From JBJYKD01 sp049310025 (GTDB lineage Bacteria; Bacillota; Thermosediminibacteria; Thermosediminibacterales; Tepidanaerobacteraceae): DNA of 64,000 nt. Below are positions 16,259 to 24,995 of the stretch, piece after piece. The notes below the pieces were generated by a model that saw only the letters and a list, made by a program, of their open reading frames with translations, was not told the origin of the DNA and did no database searches. The stretch is taken from positions 1 to 64,000 of the forward strand of contig NZ_JBJYKD010000015.1 in the NCBI RefSeq assembly GCF_049310025.1. Direction: 5' to 3'. A program made the position numbers and the translations under genes. Numbering within the stretch: the stretch's first letter is position 1; each line of letters opens with the position of its first letter.

Positions 16259-17461
16259 ATGGAAATTAAGACGCAATTTTTTTCAGAACTCATTGGGGCT
16301 CTATCGCTGATGATGGACCTGGATGAGAACAGGAAGATATATCACGCATGGCGGGTTGCCGTATTGTCCGAAAGGCTGGCTCAGAAAATCCTCCCGGAAT
16401 ACAGAACGCAGATCTTCTATGCAGGACTGCTTCACGACATAGGCGCCATTTCACTGCCGGATCACGTTGTTCACTACACGAATTTAAAAGATCATTTCAA
16501 AAATCCCATCCTTCTGAACCATCCGGTAAAGAGCGCGGAAATAGTGAAGGAAATCAAGCCGCTTGCCATAGCCGCCGGTATGATAATGGACCATCATGAG
16601 CAGTGGGATGGAAAGGGGTATCCCAGGGGCCTTTCCGGCAACGATATTAATCTTGGCGGCCAGATACTGAGAATTTGCGATACCTTTGATGTGCTCGCCA
16701 GAGTTAGGCCTCCCCTGGATTTGAACGGCATGAAAACCCTGCTTTCGGCGCGCCGTGAATCGGAGTTTTCGGGTTTGATGTACGAACTGATGGCGTCCAC
16801 ATTAGAGGAGGGTGATTTGTTTAATGAAATAATGGATGAAAAAAAGGTCTCCGAGATGGTATTAAACACCTTGAAAAACCTGCCGCTTATGGATTTGACA
16901 TCCTGCGAAAGCGAAACCCAGGGGGTTATAAGGGTATTCGCCAGAGTGATTGACGCAAAGCACAGCTATACCGCCGGCCATTCCGAGCGGGTTGCCCGTT
17001 ATTCCGGCATTCTGGCTAAAGCACTGGGGTTGGCCGAAGAGGAGATAAAGCGGCTGGAGTTTGCAGCTTACCTTCATGATGCCGGAAAAGTGGCGATTCC
17101 AAGGGCAATATTAGATAAACCGGGGCCGCTTACTATAGATGAATTCAAGCTGATGAAAAAACATCCGGTGTACTCTATGGAGATAATCAGTATGGTAAGA
17201 GCGCTGGCGGACCTTGCAGTGATAGCCGGCATGCATCACGAACGGTATGACGGTACGGGCTATCCCGAGGGATTATCGGGCGAAAGCATCCCCCTGGGCG
17301 CCCGGATAATGGCGATAGCAGATGCTTATGACGCCATGACATCTATAAGACCGTACCAGAAGACCAGAAATTCCGCTGAAGCCAAGGAAGTTTTGATAAA
17401 AAATGCGGGTGGTCAGTTTGACCCGAAATTAATAAAAATAGCCGTAAAATTTCTGCCGTAA
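16259..17461 (+). CDS. tandem HD-GYP domain protein
   Basis: A 400-residue protein made of two HD-GYP phosphodiesterase domains. The first (about 20-185) has LLHDIGAISLPDH and HHEQWDGKGYPRGL; the second (about 225-395) has YLHDAGKVAIPR, HHERYDGTGYPEGL and DAYDAMTS. Both carry the metal-site HD and the GYP motif, so both may be active on c-di-GMP. No sensor or membrane part is present. It follows the GGDEF/HD-GYP gene by 147 bp and probably belongs to the same signalling group. Confidence 0.88.
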   Translation: MEIKTQFFSELIGALSLMMDLDENRKIYHAWRVAVLSERLAQKILPEYRTQIFYAGLLHDIGAISLPDHVVHYTNLKDHFKNPILLNHPVKSAEIVKEIKPLAIAAGMIMDHHEQWDGKGYPRGLSGNDINLGGQILRICDTFDVLARVRPPLDLNGMKTLLSARRESEFSGLMYELMASTLEEGDLFNEIMDEKKVSEMVLNTLKNLPLMDLTSCESETQGVIRVFARVIDAKHSYTAGHSERVARYSGILAKALGLAEEEIKRLEFAAYLHDAGKVAIPRAILDKPGPLTIDEFKLMKKHPVYSMEIISMVRALADLAVIAGMHHERYDGTGYPEGLSGESIPLGARIMAIADAYDAMTSIRPYQKTRNSAEAKEVLIKNAGGQFDPKLIKIAVKFLP

Positions 17462-17480
17462 GTAAAAAGAGGTGAAACCG

Positions 17481-18191
17481 TTGCCGCCTTTAATAGGAAT
17501 AACCGCCTCTTACGATTTTTATAAGAAAAAGGCTTCTTTGGGTAAGGGGTACTTTAGAGCCGTAGAGCAGGCCGGTGGAATTCCGGTGGCTATACCGCCG
17601 CTGGAAGATGAAAATACCCTGCGGGCTCTGGCCGCACGGCTTGATGGGATATTATTTTCGGGCGGGCCCGATGTGGACCCTTCATATTTTGGGGAAGAGC
17701 CCCATCCCCATCTGGGGAAGGTATGCCCCCAGAGAGACAGGACGGAAATATTTTTGGCCAGGGAAATGATAAAAAGAGGCAAGCCGGTGCTCGGCATCTG
17801 CCGTGGAATACAGCTTATAAACATCGCCATGGGAGGCAGCATAATTCAGGACATCACGGCGGAAATCAAAAGCCCCGTAAAGCATCAGCAGGATGCTCCT
17901 GAATGGTATGCCACCCATCGGGTTGAAATTATTGACAGAGAATCACTGCTGTATAAAATAACGGGGCAAAGCTGCATAAGGGTGAACAGCTTCCATCATC
18001 AGTCGATAAAGGTCCTGGCACCGGGCTTCAAAATCACCGCGAGGGCTTCCGACGGCGTGATAGAGGCCATTGAGGCAGAGGGCAGAGGCATTTTTTGCCT
18101 TGGAGTTCAGTGGCACCCGGAGGAAATGTGGGAGCGTGACCCCCTGCAGTTCAGGTTGTTTAAATGCTTTAATGAAGCGGCAAAAAATTAA
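17481..18191 (+). CDS. class-I glutamine amidotransferase-like peptidase C26
   Basis: A 236-residue hydrolase like gamma-glutamyl-GABA hydrolase (PuuD). The nucleophile is the Cys in PVLGICRGIQLINIAMGG, and the His-Glu pair is in GVQWHPEEMW. SGGPDVDPSYFGEEPHP is typical of the family. TTG 17481 preferred because AGAGGTG lies 8 bp upstream; GTG 17472 overlaps that site. The substrate is probably a gamma-glutamyl amide; the downstream amidohydrolase 30 bp away is likely cotranscribed. Confidence 0.85.
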   Translation: MPPLIGITASYDFYKKKASLGKGYFRAVEQAGGIPVAIPPLEDENTLRALAARLDGILFSGGPDVDPSYFGEEPHPHLGKVCPQRDRTEIFLAREMIKRGKPVLGICRGIQLINIAMGGSIIQDITAEIKSPVKHQQDAPEWYATHRVEIIDRESLLYKITGQSCIRVNSFHHQSIKVLAPGFKITARASDGVIEAIEAEGRGIFCLGVQWHPEEMWERDPLQFRLFKCFNEAAKN

Positions 18192-18221
18192 AATTGAATG
18201 CCTTAACGGGGAGGAAGTCGG

Positions 18222-19379
18222 ATGCTTGCAATAACAGGCGGAAAGATTTTTACGATGGCCGGCGACGTTGTGGATAACGGCGTCGTTCTCGTAGAAAACG
18301 GCAAAATAAAACAAGTGGGGAAAGGGCTCAAGATCCCCCGGGATGCCGAGGTAATCGACGCCTCCGGCAAATACGTGTTTCCCGGTTTTATCGACGCCCA
18401 CAGCCATGTGGGTATTTTTGAGGAGGCCGTGGGGGAAATAGGCGAAGACGGCAACGAATGGACCGACCCTGTTACTCCTCACCTGAGGGCCCTTGACGCT
18501 GTAAACCCTTACGACAGGGCCTTTGAAGATGCGGTAAGAGGGGGGATTACCTGTGTGTTTACGGGGCCCGGCAGTGCCAATGTAATAGGGGGTCAGTCCA
18601 TTGTTGTGAAGACCTGGGGCAAAGTTATAGACCGTATGGTGGTAAAAGAACCGGCAGGTCTTAAGGTAGCCTTTGGGGAAAACCCCAAGCGGGTTTACGG
18701 TGAACAGAAAAAAATGCCGTCTACCCGCATGGGCACTGCAGCTCTTTTACGGGAGACTCTGGTAAAGGCCTTAAATTATAAGAATAAACTTGAAGAGGCA
18801 GAGCGAAACCCGGAAAAGTTTGTAGAAAGGGATCTGAGAATGGAGATCATTTGCGATGTCCTGGACAGAAAATTTCCTCTGAGAGCCCACGCCCACAGGG
18901 CCGACGATATCATGACCGCAATCCGCATAGCCAGGGAGTTTGACGTTGATATCGTCATAGAGCACTGCACGGAAGGACATCTGGTGGCCGATGAGCTGGC
19001 CGAGCTGGGCGTGCCGGCGGTGGTGGGGCCGTCCATGACTTCGCGCTCCAAAGTGGAGCTTAAGGACCTGAGTTTTAAAACACCGGGGATACTTGCAAAC
19101 AAAGGAGTAAAGGTGGCCATAATGACGGACCACCCGGTAATTCCCATCCAGTATCTCCCCGTATGCGCGGCTCTGGCGGTAAGAGAGGGTATGAAGGAAG
19201 AGGATGCCATGGCGGCCATCACCATTAATGCGGCAGAGATAATCGGCGTCGCCGACCGGGTGGGCAGCCTTGAAGCCGGCAAAGATGGAGATATTGTCGT
19301 GTGGGATGGGCATCCCCTGGATGTAAAATCAACTCCTGTTTATGTTATAATAAGCGGGCAAGTTGCATACAGGCGATAG
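18222..19379 (+). CDS. amidohydrolase (imidazolonepropionase-like metal-dependent hydrolase)
   Basis: A 385-residue TIM-barrel amidohydrolase. It has the N-terminal beta strand domain (LAITGGKIFTMAGDVVDNG), the metal motif GFIDAHSHVGIFE, further His in LRAHAHRADDI and VIEHCTEGH, and the late Asp in AIMTDHPV. Family members hydrolyse amide or ring bonds. The substrate cannot be told; the C26 peptidase upstream may act on a related amide. Its stop (19377-19379) lies inside the left copy of a 17-bp repeat that bounds the PTS island. Confidence 0.85.
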   Translation: MLAITGGKIFTMAGDVVDNGVVLVENGKIKQVGKGLKIPRDAEVIDASGKYVFPGFIDAHSHVGIFEEAVGEIGEDGNEWTDPVTPHLRALDAVNPYDRAFEDAVRGGITCVFTGPGSANVIGGQSIVVKTWGKVIDRMVVKEPAGLKVAFGENPKRVYGEQKKMPSTRMGTAALLRETLVKALNYKNKLEEAERNPEKFVERDLRMEIICDVLDRKFPLRAHAHRADDIMTAIRIAREFDVDIVIEHCTEGHLVADELAELGVPAVVGPSMTSRSKVELKDLSFKTPGILANKGVKVAIMTDHPVIPIQYLPVCAALAVREGMKEEDAMAAITINAAEIIGVADRVGSLEAGKDGDIVVWDGHPLDVKSTPVYVIISGQVAYRR

Positions 19380-19394
19380 GCCGAAAGGATGGGT
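19378..19394 (+). repeat. left copy of 17-bp direct repeat flanking the PTS island
   Basis: AGGCCGAAAGGATGGGT, identical to 28084-28100. Between the copies base composition falls and the gene content changes to a PTS operon with IS21 debris at the right end. Confidence 0.75.
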
Positions 19395-19516
19395 GTGTCA
19401 GGTTTAGGTGGCTTATGGAGCATCTCGACATCAAAAAAAAGCTATTATATTCTACCCGTCCACTTTTTAAAGTCTTCGCCATTAACAAAACACCGGTTTT
19501 AGGCAATGCATTTTGT

Positions 19517-19557
19517 AAGCGTAAGGAGCAGATTTCTGCTCCTTACGCTTGAGTTTT
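19517..19557 (+). terminator. strong rho-independent terminator
   Basis: AAGCGTAAGGAGCAG (19517-19531) pairs exactly with CTGCTCCTTACGCTT (19536-19550), followed by GAGTTTTT. It ends the plus-strand run; minus-strand genes converge from the right. Confidence 0.85.
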
Positions 19558-19645
19558 TAAAGGATATCATTTTCTCTATAATGGTTATGAAATATTGTAA
19601 AACTTTTGGAACCGCTTAATAGTCTAAATATAAATAGACTGAATT

Positions 19646-20326
19646 TTATGTCTTAATTTTTCTTCCAGGCATAAAAATGGAAGTTTTTAATTTATGAATG
19701 TTTTCTGCATAACTGCGATTATTAAATAACCCTGCAGTGCCAACAATAAAATATTCTGCACCGGCATTATAAAGTTTATTTATATTTTTTTCATTAATAC
19801 TACCATCTACGGCTATTTTTATGTTGTAATTTTTTTTATCAATTAATTCTTTTAATCTAGCCACTTTATTCACTGTAGATTCAATAAACTTCTGTCCTGC
19901 AAAACCTGGATTTACTGCCATAACAAGTATGCAGTCAATATATTCTAGTACCTCTTCTATTAATGCGATAGAAGTTCCAGGATTCAATGCCAGTCCAACC
20001 TCAACTTTATTTTCCTTTATTTTTAAAAGTGTCCGGCTGATATGTTTACAGGCCTCTAAATGTACATACAATATTTTACAACCGTAAATTAAAAATTTCT
20101 CTATATAATTTTCAGGTTCCTCTACCATAAGATGGACATCAAGTGGAATTGAAGCTAACTTGCTCACAGCTTTTACATCTTCAAGGCCAAGTGCAAAATT
20201 GGGAACAAATTTACCATCCATTATATCAAGATGAAACATATCTGCTCCAGCATTTTCAAGTTCTGTTATTTCATCTTTTAATTTTGAAAAATCAGCACAC
20301 ATGAGAGAGGGACAAATTTTAATCAA
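19646..20326 (-). CDS. ribulose-/allulose-phosphate 3-epimerase family enzyme
   Basis: A 226-residue TIM-barrel epimerase with FHLDIMDGKFVPNFALG, PLDVHLMVEEPENYI, VMAVNPGFAGQKFI and AVDGSINEKNI, so the metal and acid/base residues of the family are present. The start KICPSLMCADF resembles allulose-6-phosphate epimerase AlsE (PSLMCMD) more than classic Rpe (PSILSAD). TTG 20326 is used because it overlaps the end of the rpiB gene (ATTGATTAA) and AGAGGCG precedes it. Partner of rpiB in a sugar-phosphate pathway fed by the PTS. Confidence 0.8.
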   Translation of the reverse strand: MIKICPSLMCADFSKLKDEITELENAGADMFHLDIMDGKFVPNFALGLEDVKAVSKLASIPLDVHLMVEEPENYIEKFLIYGCKILYVHLEACKHISRTLLKIKENKVEVGLALNPGTSIALIEEVLEYIDCILVMAVNPGFAGQKFIESTVNKVARLKELIDKKNYNIKIAVDGSINEKNINKLYNAGAEYFIVGTAGLFNNRSYAENIHKLKTSIFMPGRKIKT

Positions 20327-20771
20327 TTTGTTCGCCTCTTTCAATCTTTGATATTTGATCAATTCTATTTTGATGTCTCCCCCCTTCAAAGGAGCAATTC
20401 ACCCATTGATCAACTATCATTTTGGCAAGTTCTACGCCTACAACTCTTGAACCTAATGCAAGGATATTAGTGTCATTGTGTGCCCTTGAAAGTAACGCTG
20501 AATATGGCTCGCTGCAAACAACAGCCCGAATCCCTCTAACTTTGTTGGCTGCTATTGCCATGCCCACACCGGTTCCGCAAAACAATATCCCTTTTTCACA
20601 TCTTCCTGATACAATTTCTTTAGCCACTTTTAATGCGTATTTTGGGTAATCCACTCTGTCAGTTCCAAAAGCACCAAAATCTCTACATTCTATTCCTTTT
20701 TCTTCTAGATATTTTTTAATCTGGATTTTTAAATCATAACCTACATGATCACTACCCAAAGCTACTAACAT
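20319..20771 (-). CDS. rpiB: RpiB/LacAB/AlsI-type sugar-phosphate isomerase
   Basis: A 150-residue isomerase with VALGSDHVGYDLK, the active-site Cys in GILFCGTGVGMAIAANK, and the His in SRAHNDTNILALG. RpiB enzymes interconvert ribose-5-P/ribulose-5-P or allose-6-P/allulose-6-P. The overlapping AlsE-like gene and the PTS suggest the allose type (inference). It overlaps the epimerase start and stands 71 bp after the TIM-barrel-like gene; all three read from the sigma-54 promoter at 21887. Confidence 0.88.
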   Translation of the reverse strand: MLVALGSDHVGYDLKIQIKKYLEEKGIECRDFGAFGTDRVDYPKYALKVAKEIVSGRCEKGILFCGTGVGMAIAANKVRGIRAVVCSEPYSALLSRAHNDTNILALGSRVVGVELAKMIVDQWVNCSFEGGRHQNRIDQISKIERGEQID

Positions 20772-20842
20772 AAAGTCACCTCAAATATTTTTCCAACATT
20801 TTCATTTACTTTGATTCCATTTTTGCCTCTTAAAAGTGACTC

Positions 20843-21772
20843 CTATCTATTATTTCCAGCCATCCTTTTCCAGGTAAAACGTCTCCCTCTTATTGTCACC
20901 GATAATTGATAAAGGTTTTCAGGTACTGCTACACCTGGATAACCTGCATCACCGATAGCATGGATATCCGCTCCGGTTTCTTTCATCTTTAAAGCTATTT
21001 GTCTAATGGTATCTTCATCTGCTCCTTCCACTGAGCTATCAAGAAATACCATCGCTAGTGTACCCGGTTTGTAGGAATGAGTGAATTCTACACATTCTCT
21101 TATCATGTCTGTTGAAATTCCATGGCGGGATCCTGGGGCCGGAAGGGTGATAACATCTGCACCGGCCTCAATTAGCTCCTTAATTATTTCTTTTGCCGGC
21201 CTTTTGGCGAGAGGATCCCCTAAAACTTTTTCAACAGTACCATCTTCCCATTTTCCAGCAAATATAAGCGCCTTATCCTTTACTATGCTTTTCGCTAATT
21301 TAGTAGCTGCTATTATACTTTCAAAGGTTGTTCCGGTTCCCGGATTACCGCCTAATATTATAAAAGCTGCTCCCTCTTTTATACATTTTTCTATATTCTC
21401 GGGCGAAGCTTTTCTATCATTTGTAATTTCACGCCTTTCTCCTGAAACAGTTGAATTGATATCCGGACATTCAAGATAGATTCCCAGTGGTCTATTTACT
21501 AGTTTTTTGACATCCTCTAATCTCATACCTAGCAATCCGGGCATTTCCTGTTTTTCATCCAAACTATATCCGTTTAATAAAATCATATCCGCCCCAAATG
21601 CTGCTTCCAGTTCTGTATTAGTTATATCATCTATAAGACCTGGACGCATAACGTAATTTTGTGCGAGTATCGTTCTTCCCTCAGCAGCAAAAATTGACTC
21701 CTTTAGATTTACTGCATTCATTTTTTCAAAATCGCTTTTGGTACAATCGATTATCCTTTTAACTTTAGCCAT
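20843..21772 (-). CDS. TIM-barrel-like protein of unknown function in PTS operon
   Basis: A 309-residue protein I cannot name with confidence. Alternating strand/helix blocks and glycine-rich loops (GADMILLNGYSLDE, AFIILGGNPGTGTTFES, LIFAGKWEDGTVEKVLG, GADVITLPAPGSRHG, IHAIGDAGYPG) fit a beta/alpha barrel that binds a phosphorylated ligand. Similar proteins, as I recall, sit in lactose/cellobiose-type PTS loci. First gene after the sigma-54 promoter, ribosome site AAGGAGGATCC. A sugar-phosphate lyase or related enzyme is possible but unproved. Confidence 0.6.
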   Translation of the reverse strand: MAKVKRIIDCTKSDFEKMNAVNLKESIFAAEGRTILAQNYVMRPGLIDDITNTELEAAFGADMILLNGYSLDEKQEMPGLLGMRLEDVKKLVNRPLGIYLECPDINSTVSGERREITNDRKASPENIEKCIKEGAAFIILGGNPGTGTTFESIIAATKLAKSIVKDKALIFAGKWEDGTVEKVLGDPLAKRPAKEIIKELIEAGADVITLPAPGSRHGISTDMIRECVEFTHSYKPGTLAMVFLDSSVEGADEDTIRQIALKMKETGADIHAIGDAGYPGVAVPENLYQLSVTIRGRRFTWKRMAGNNR

Positions 21773-21886
21773 TTTGGATCCTCCTTAAATAATTGTTTCA
21801 TTGTTATCTAGTCTCGCATTTTCCAGAGCACAATATGAGGCGCTATAGGACCCTCCTCTCATGCTTTTTTCTCTAATTATTGTTTA

Positions 21887-21901
21887 GCAAATATTATGCC
21901 A
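21887..21901 (-). promoter_or_regulatory. sigma-54 (-24/-12) promoter of TIM-barrel/rpiB/epimerase operon
   Basis: Minus strand TGGCAT-AATAT-TTGC, the consensus TGGCAC-N5-TTGC with one change. Transcription would start near 21875, about 100 bp before the gene. A palindrome like that of the IIB promoter lies about 80 bp upstream. Confidence 0.8.
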
Positions 21902-21950
21902 ATTGTTTTTTACCTGCTATAAGCAAGCAAATACAATGCCCAACAAAAAA

Positions 21951-21988
21951 AGTAACACACTATGCTAAATAAAACTTAGTGTGTTACT
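21951..21988 (-). terminator. terminator hairpin of the PTS regulator gene
   Basis: AGTAACACACTA (21951-21962) pairs exactly with TAGTGTGTTACT (21977-21988). It overlaps the regulator's stop codon; the T-run on the minus strand is TTTTTTTGTT. The right arm also belongs to the proposed activator site. Confidence 0.65.
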
Positions 21989-21995
21989 CAGTTTT
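21971..21995 (-). promoter_or_regulatory. proposed upstream activator site 2
   Basis: AAAACTTAGT (21971-21980), 5-bp spacer, ACTCAGTTTT (21986-21995): a 10-bp inverted repeat with one mismatch. The core GTGTTACTCAGTT (21981-21993) matches GTGTTACTCTGTT at 27099-27111, and both stand 80-83 bp upstream of a sigma-54 promoter in the same orientation. Confidence 0.65.
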
Positions 21996-24714
21996 CCATA
22001 ATGATTTCAATTATCCTTGCAATCTCACTATCCGGAATTGATATGTTGAAAATATTTTCTATTTGTTTTAGTAAGTCTTTTAAATATTGGACTTGAGAAT
22101 CATATTTTTGGTATACATATGAGAAATTATCAAATGTTTTTAGCTTTTTACCTAAAATTAGATCTTCTACCATGCAACCTATGTGCAAAATAATTATTGC
22201 TACTATCTTAGGATCAAGTTTTTTATTGAAGTGATTTTCAAAAGCAAGCAAAATCTTTCTTAATTCTTTAACTAATAAATTTGGATTAACAAATTTTAAA
22301 ACTTTACTAAGAGATAATTCGCCTTCCTTATATGGATTATATCCTTCAGTACTTTCTATTATCAACGACAATTTTCTTATGCCGTCCTGTAGAAATATCT
22401 CCTCTGCAGAAATATAAGGTATATCTCGAAAATTATTTTTTAATGTTCCTACTATTGCAAGTATTTTTTCTCCATATTTTAATTTTACCTCTTCCTCAGT
22501 AAGGTGAATAAACTCTTTATCTTCTATAATAATTTCAACTTTATCTAATAAATTCTCCCTCATATTTTTTAAAATAAACTCCTTTAGTCTTATGGCTGTT
22601 CCTTTGCCCGTAATACAGTATATTACGATTAAATTTTTCTCATTAACGTCATCTTTTTGAATTTCATAGCAAATGGCATCCTGATAATAATCTGATATAA
22701 TTTCTTTTTTAAATTCTTCAACTGTACCATCGAAAATTAAGGATTTTTCTATGGCACGTATAAGCATTGGAGTGCTTACCTTTTCAATTATTTCAACTTT
22801 TACCCCCGATTTATCCCTAATAATGTCCTTGGCATTTGAAATTAATCCCATATCTACTAAAACAAGCACACCTTTTCCTTCATCGATTTTTTTCACTGTT
22901 TCAATAATTTCACTTATGGTAATTTCAACGCTTTTTTCTAAAGGAATATCTATTGCTTGGCCAATATTCTTCCCAAGTAGTTTATTGGCCAATTTTAACA
23001 TCGAACTTGCGATGTTGTCTCCATGGCAGGCTACAAGTATACCTACCCTGCTATGATTGTTTTTATTATCTAAGGAAACCAGAAATAATGTTAAAAAACC
23101 CACTTCGCTTAAAGGTATACTCACCGACATATTCTTTTCAATTTTTTCTGCCGCCTCTAAAGCAATCATAAATTCTTTGGGATAGTTTTTTCTTATATAA
23201 TTTATCTTATTGTTTTTTATTGGTTGTCCGCTTTTTAATCTATTGATAGTTGTTTTAAGATGCAGGGATAAAGTCAAGATATTTGAATTATTATAGCTCT
23301 TATTCAATTTCTCTTTCGCTAAGTCAAGAACAATCTTCGACTGTTCAATAATTTCATCTTCTACAAACATTTTAATTGCATCAAAATTAAAATTTATCTC
23401 CTCGGGATTCAATTTAAAATACTTATTTATCTCGTTGATCAACGATTTTTCGATCTCTTCTTTCGAACAATTCTGTAAGCTTAATTCATTTAATTTGTTT
23501 AGCAAATTCTCATATAAGTCATCATCTCCATTACCTGTATCTTGATAAACACACCCTCTCCCATTAAATATTACATAATTTTTTGGTATATCTCTCACAT
23601 TTGTATTATTATGACCGATCACTTCTGCCGCATCTTCGTAAGATATAGTTATTGTATTGTCGTTATTTGTTAAGGCCCGAGCAAAAGCTCTAGCTGACAT
23701 AAGTTTTATGTCGTTTTTTAACTGGCCCACATTACCCCTACAATCATAGTTGCATAATAAATCGATTATTCGACTATCCACTTTAAAAGCTTTATTAAGT
23801 ATCCTACACTCATTATTAAAGAAAAATTCAATTAATCGTTTTCTTTCATCTACTGGTCTCTCTGAGTAATCTGGCACGTAGATTTTCATTGGTATTCTTC
23901 TGTAAAATGCCGGTAATAAAACACTTTCAGGTTTTTCAGTTGTCGCACAAATTATTAAAACATTTACTCTTGTAAATTCCTTGGTTTCTCCTACTCTTCT
24001 AAAAACACCTTTATCCATTACATAAAAAAGCATTTCCTGACCTTCTGGAGGAAGCCTGTGCACTTCATCTAGAAAAAGTATTCCATTATTTGCATTTTCT
24101 ATTATTCCTTTTCTAGCCACATCTGCTCCAGTGTATGCACCTTTAATACATCCAAATAACTCAGTCATTAAAAGATTCGGGTTTTGAGCATAATCTGCAC
24201 AATTGAAAGTTACATACGTTTTAAACTTTTCGGGCACTTTTTTCTGAGCTATTGAGTACATTAAATCTGCAAGCATGCTTTTACCTACACCAGTTTTACC
24301 ATATAAAAGTGTATGCAAGCCAAAAGGCGGATATAAAATAGCCATATTTAACTGTTCAAAACAAGATTTTAAGCTGCCTTGTAACCCTATTATATTGAAT
24401 AATTTATCTTCATCTTGATTTAAAATTTCATCAATGGAACTAATCTCAAAAGAATTAATCTCTTCAAGCTTGTATATATTTTTAATCATATCTACAGGGA
24501 AAAATAAAGTGGGACGCCCTACGAACTTTATGACCTTCTCTTTTTTTACTAAATTATTTAAGTCTTTACTAATATTTGCCCTATCCATTTCTAATATTTC
24601 TGATAGTTCTTGGGCTGATAAACCAAACTTCTTTGACCCATTCCAATTGTCATGTTTGTATTTTTTTGTACAAAGTTCCCTTAATTTATTAAAAATTATT
24701 TCTTCCCGTTTCAT
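21988..24714 (-). CDS. LevR-type sigma-54 activator with PRD and PTS EIIA domains
   Basis: A 908-residue transcription activator. N-terminal winged helix (about 1-80), AAA+ domain (about 100-330) with YGKTGVGKSMLADL Walker A, GCIKGAYTGAD (the sigma-54 contact loop, GAFTGA variant) and NGILFLDEVHRL Walker B, then PRD1, an EIIA-Man-like domain with VGILVACHGDNIASSM, an EIIB-like segment (VIYCITGKGTA) and PRD2. It would be switched by PTS phosphorylation. ATG 24714 has GAAGGTG upstream; the longer frame does not. Matches the sigma-54 promoters at 21887 and 27002. Confidence 0.92.
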   Translation of the reverse strand: MKREEIIFNKLRELCTKKYKHDNWNGSKKFGLSAQELSEILEMDRANISKDLNNLVKKEKVIKFVGRPTLFFPVDMIKNIYKLEEINSFEISSIDEILNQDEDKLFNIIGLQGSLKSCFEQLNMAILYPPFGLHTLLYGKTGVGKSMLADLMYSIAQKKVPEKFKTYVTFNCADYAQNPNLLMTELFGCIKGAYTGADVARKGIIENANNGILFLDEVHRLPPEGQEMLFYVMDKGVFRRVGETKEFTRVNVLIICATTEKPESVLLPAFYRRIPMKIYVPDYSERPVDERKRLIEFFFNNECRILNKAFKVDSRIIDLLCNYDCRGNVGQLKNDIKLMSARAFARALTNNDNTITISYEDAAEVIGHNNTNVRDIPKNYVIFNGRGCVYQDTGNGDDDLYENLLNKLNELSLQNCSKEEIEKSLINEINKYFKLNPEEINFNFDAIKMFVEDEIIEQSKIVLDLAKEKLNKSYNNSNILTLSLHLKTTINRLKSGQPIKNNKINYIRKNYPKEFMIALEAAEKIEKNMSVSIPLSEVGFLTLFLVSLDNKNNHSRVGILVACHGDNIASSMLKLANKLLGKNIGQAIDIPLEKSVEITISEIIETVKKIDEGKGVLVLVDMGLISNAKDIIRDKSGVKVEIIEKVSTPMLIRAIEKSLIFDGTVEEFKKEIISDYYQDAICYEIQKDDVNEKNLIVIYCITGKGTAIRLKEFILKNMRENLLDKVEIIIEDKEFIHLTEEEVKLKYGEKILAIVGTLKNNFRDIPYISAEEIFLQDGIRKLSLIIESTEGYNPYKEGELSLSKVLKFVNPNLLVKELRKILLAFENHFNKKLDPKIVAIIILHIGCMVEDLILGKKLKTFDNFSYVYQKYDSQVQYLKDLLKQIENIFNISIPDSEIARIIEIIMEN

Positions 24715-24921
24715 TGAAGTTTCACCTTCTAGTAGACTTTTACAGTAAGTTTTTAGATATCTCAAATGTTATAATTAGAGAAAAATACTGGGAGTATATC
24801 TATTATCATGTTAAACGAATCAAAAGCGAAGAGCAATAGTTTCATTTCAGTTGTAAGAGAACTCGCATAAGAAAACAAAAAATCTAAGTCCTAAGACATA
24901 GAACAACTCATTTAATAAAAT

Positions 24922-24952
24922 AGCTTGTTATACTGAGTTAGTATAACAAGCT
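24922..24952 (-). terminator. terminator after PTS IIC gene
   Basis: AGCTTGTTATAC (24922-24933) pairs exactly with GTATAACAAGCT (24941-24952), followed on the minus strand by ATTTTATT. It separates the PTS genes from the regulator, so the latter needs its own promoter in 24715-24920 (none called). Confidence 0.65.
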
Positions 24953-24995
24953 TATGACAATCAAGGTTATTTTGACAAAGTATTAAGCTCTTTTT

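Noticed and set aside
19301..19552. 83-codon frame after the amidohydrolase
   Set aside because: It overlaps the amidohydrolase end in another frame and runs through a perfect terminator hairpin, so it is a by-product.
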